5,255 nucleotides of DNA, taken from Chloroflexota bacterium. GTDB lineage: Bacteria > Chloroflexota > Anaerolineae > Anaerolineales > Anaerolineaceae. The number at the start of each line of letters is the position of its first letter. The first letter of the stretch is position 1. Shown one piece after another: positions 4,979 through 5,255 of this stretch. The position numbers were made by a program, and so were the translations under genes. The stretch lies in the NCBI GenBank assembly GCA_012800995.1, contig JAAZIH010000143.1, positions 1 through 5,255 on the forward strand, in the 5' to 3' direction. The notes beneath the pieces are model-generated. The model had not been told where the DNA came from. It ran no database searches and saw only the letters and a program-made list of their open reading frames with translations.

Positions 4979-5255
4979 TGACGTCAAAGCCACCTTGCCA
5001 GAATTCGGCTGTGGTCACGTCAATACCAACTTCGCTCAATAGCTCTATGGGCGCGAGAGAGCCACCCGCGGACAAGATGCGCATGAACTTAGGTTTGAAA
5101 CTTTCGCCTTCTTCCTGATAGCGTTTGTAAAGCGCGAAGACCAAAAGCTGTCCAAAAGCGTAAGCATACACATAGAATGGTGTCGCGTAAATGTGTGGTA
5201 TGGAGACCCACTCATACTTGAACTCATCCGAAACATCTACCGCGTCACCAAATTC
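4944..5255 (-). CDS. pepF: M3 family oligoendopeptidase (PepF type), C-terminal part
   Basis: Only the last 103 codons and the TAA stop (4946-4944) lie in the window; the frame is open at the right edge. The visible part matches the C-terminal region of PepF/M3 oligoendopeptidases: WVSIPHIYATPFYVYAYAFG, then QLLVFALYKRYQEEG, ILSAGGS, the GIDV segment and FWQGGFDVI. In this family the His and Tyr residues of the PHIY...FYVYAY segment line the substrate site near the zinc. The zinc-binding HEXXH motif lies upstream, outside the window. The enzyme is a cytoplasmic zinc metallopeptidase that cuts short peptides. A GTG at 5171 is internal to this conserved block and is not the start. The gene converges with the ATPase gene, and its last codons are repeated as a relic at 3437-3475. 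Confidence 0.93.
   Translation of the reverse strand, partial: EFGDAVDVSDEFKYEWVSIPHIYATPFYVYAYAFGQLLVFALYKRYQEEGESFKPKFMRILSAGGSLAPIELLSEVGIDVTTAEFWQGGFDVISGLVDKLEQL

Noticed and set aside
5045..5236. 63-residue minus-strand frame in the pepF region
   Set aside because: It is out of frame with the clearly conserved oligoendopeptidase C-terminus covering the same bases.

Overview
The window looks like chromosomal DNA of a free-living bacterium, most plausibly a Chloroflexota (Anaerolineae-like) organism. That placement is an inference. It rests on lipoproteins whose signal peptides are followed by long Pro/Thr/Glu linkers of the PPTPTE type, a style common in that phylum, together with a COG1373-type ATPase and an M3 oligoendopeptidase. 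No rRNA, tRNA, CRISPR array, integrase or transposase was seen.

Layout, left to right. Positions 1-3318 hold three minus-strand genes in tandem, transcribed right to left (2686-3318, then 727-2469, then 1-612, which runs off the window). All three encode predicted lipoproteins, and all three carry the same roughly 115-residue extracytoplasmic domain, which I could not name. The domain has two cysteines exactly 68 residues apart in every copy, a KxY-x2-C motif, a GxGM motif and a W-x7-W pair. The smallest protein is signal peptide, linker and this domain only. The middle one adds a C-terminal beta-propeller of the TolB/PD40 type. The left one continues beyond the window. Gaps of 216 and 114 bases separate the genes. 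A GGTAAAAT promoter-like motif lies ahead of each, and the outer two share a longer 40-base upstream block.

Positions 3319-3568 are intergenic. They hold the promoter of the short lipoprotein, a weak hairpin, a 35-39 base relic of the 3' end of an oligoendopeptidase gene, and the likely promoter of the next gene with a perfect inverted repeat on it. Positions 3569-4834 (plus strand) encode a complete AAA_14/DUF4143 (COG1373) ATPase. It converges on the 3' end of a minus-strand pepF-type M3 oligoendopeptidase (4944-5255, C-terminal 103 residues only), with a clear rho-independent terminator between them.

The two points most worth following are the tandem family of lipoproteins with an unnamed two-cysteine domain, and the pepF tail relic on the far side of the ATPase gene. 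The ATPase gene therefore sits between two same-orientation copies of the last codons of pepF. Either a tandem pepF paralogue was almost entirely lost and replaced, or the ATPase cassette entered at the pepF 3' end. The lipoproteins probably work on the cell surface. Nothing in the sequence ties them functionally to the ATPase or peptidase.
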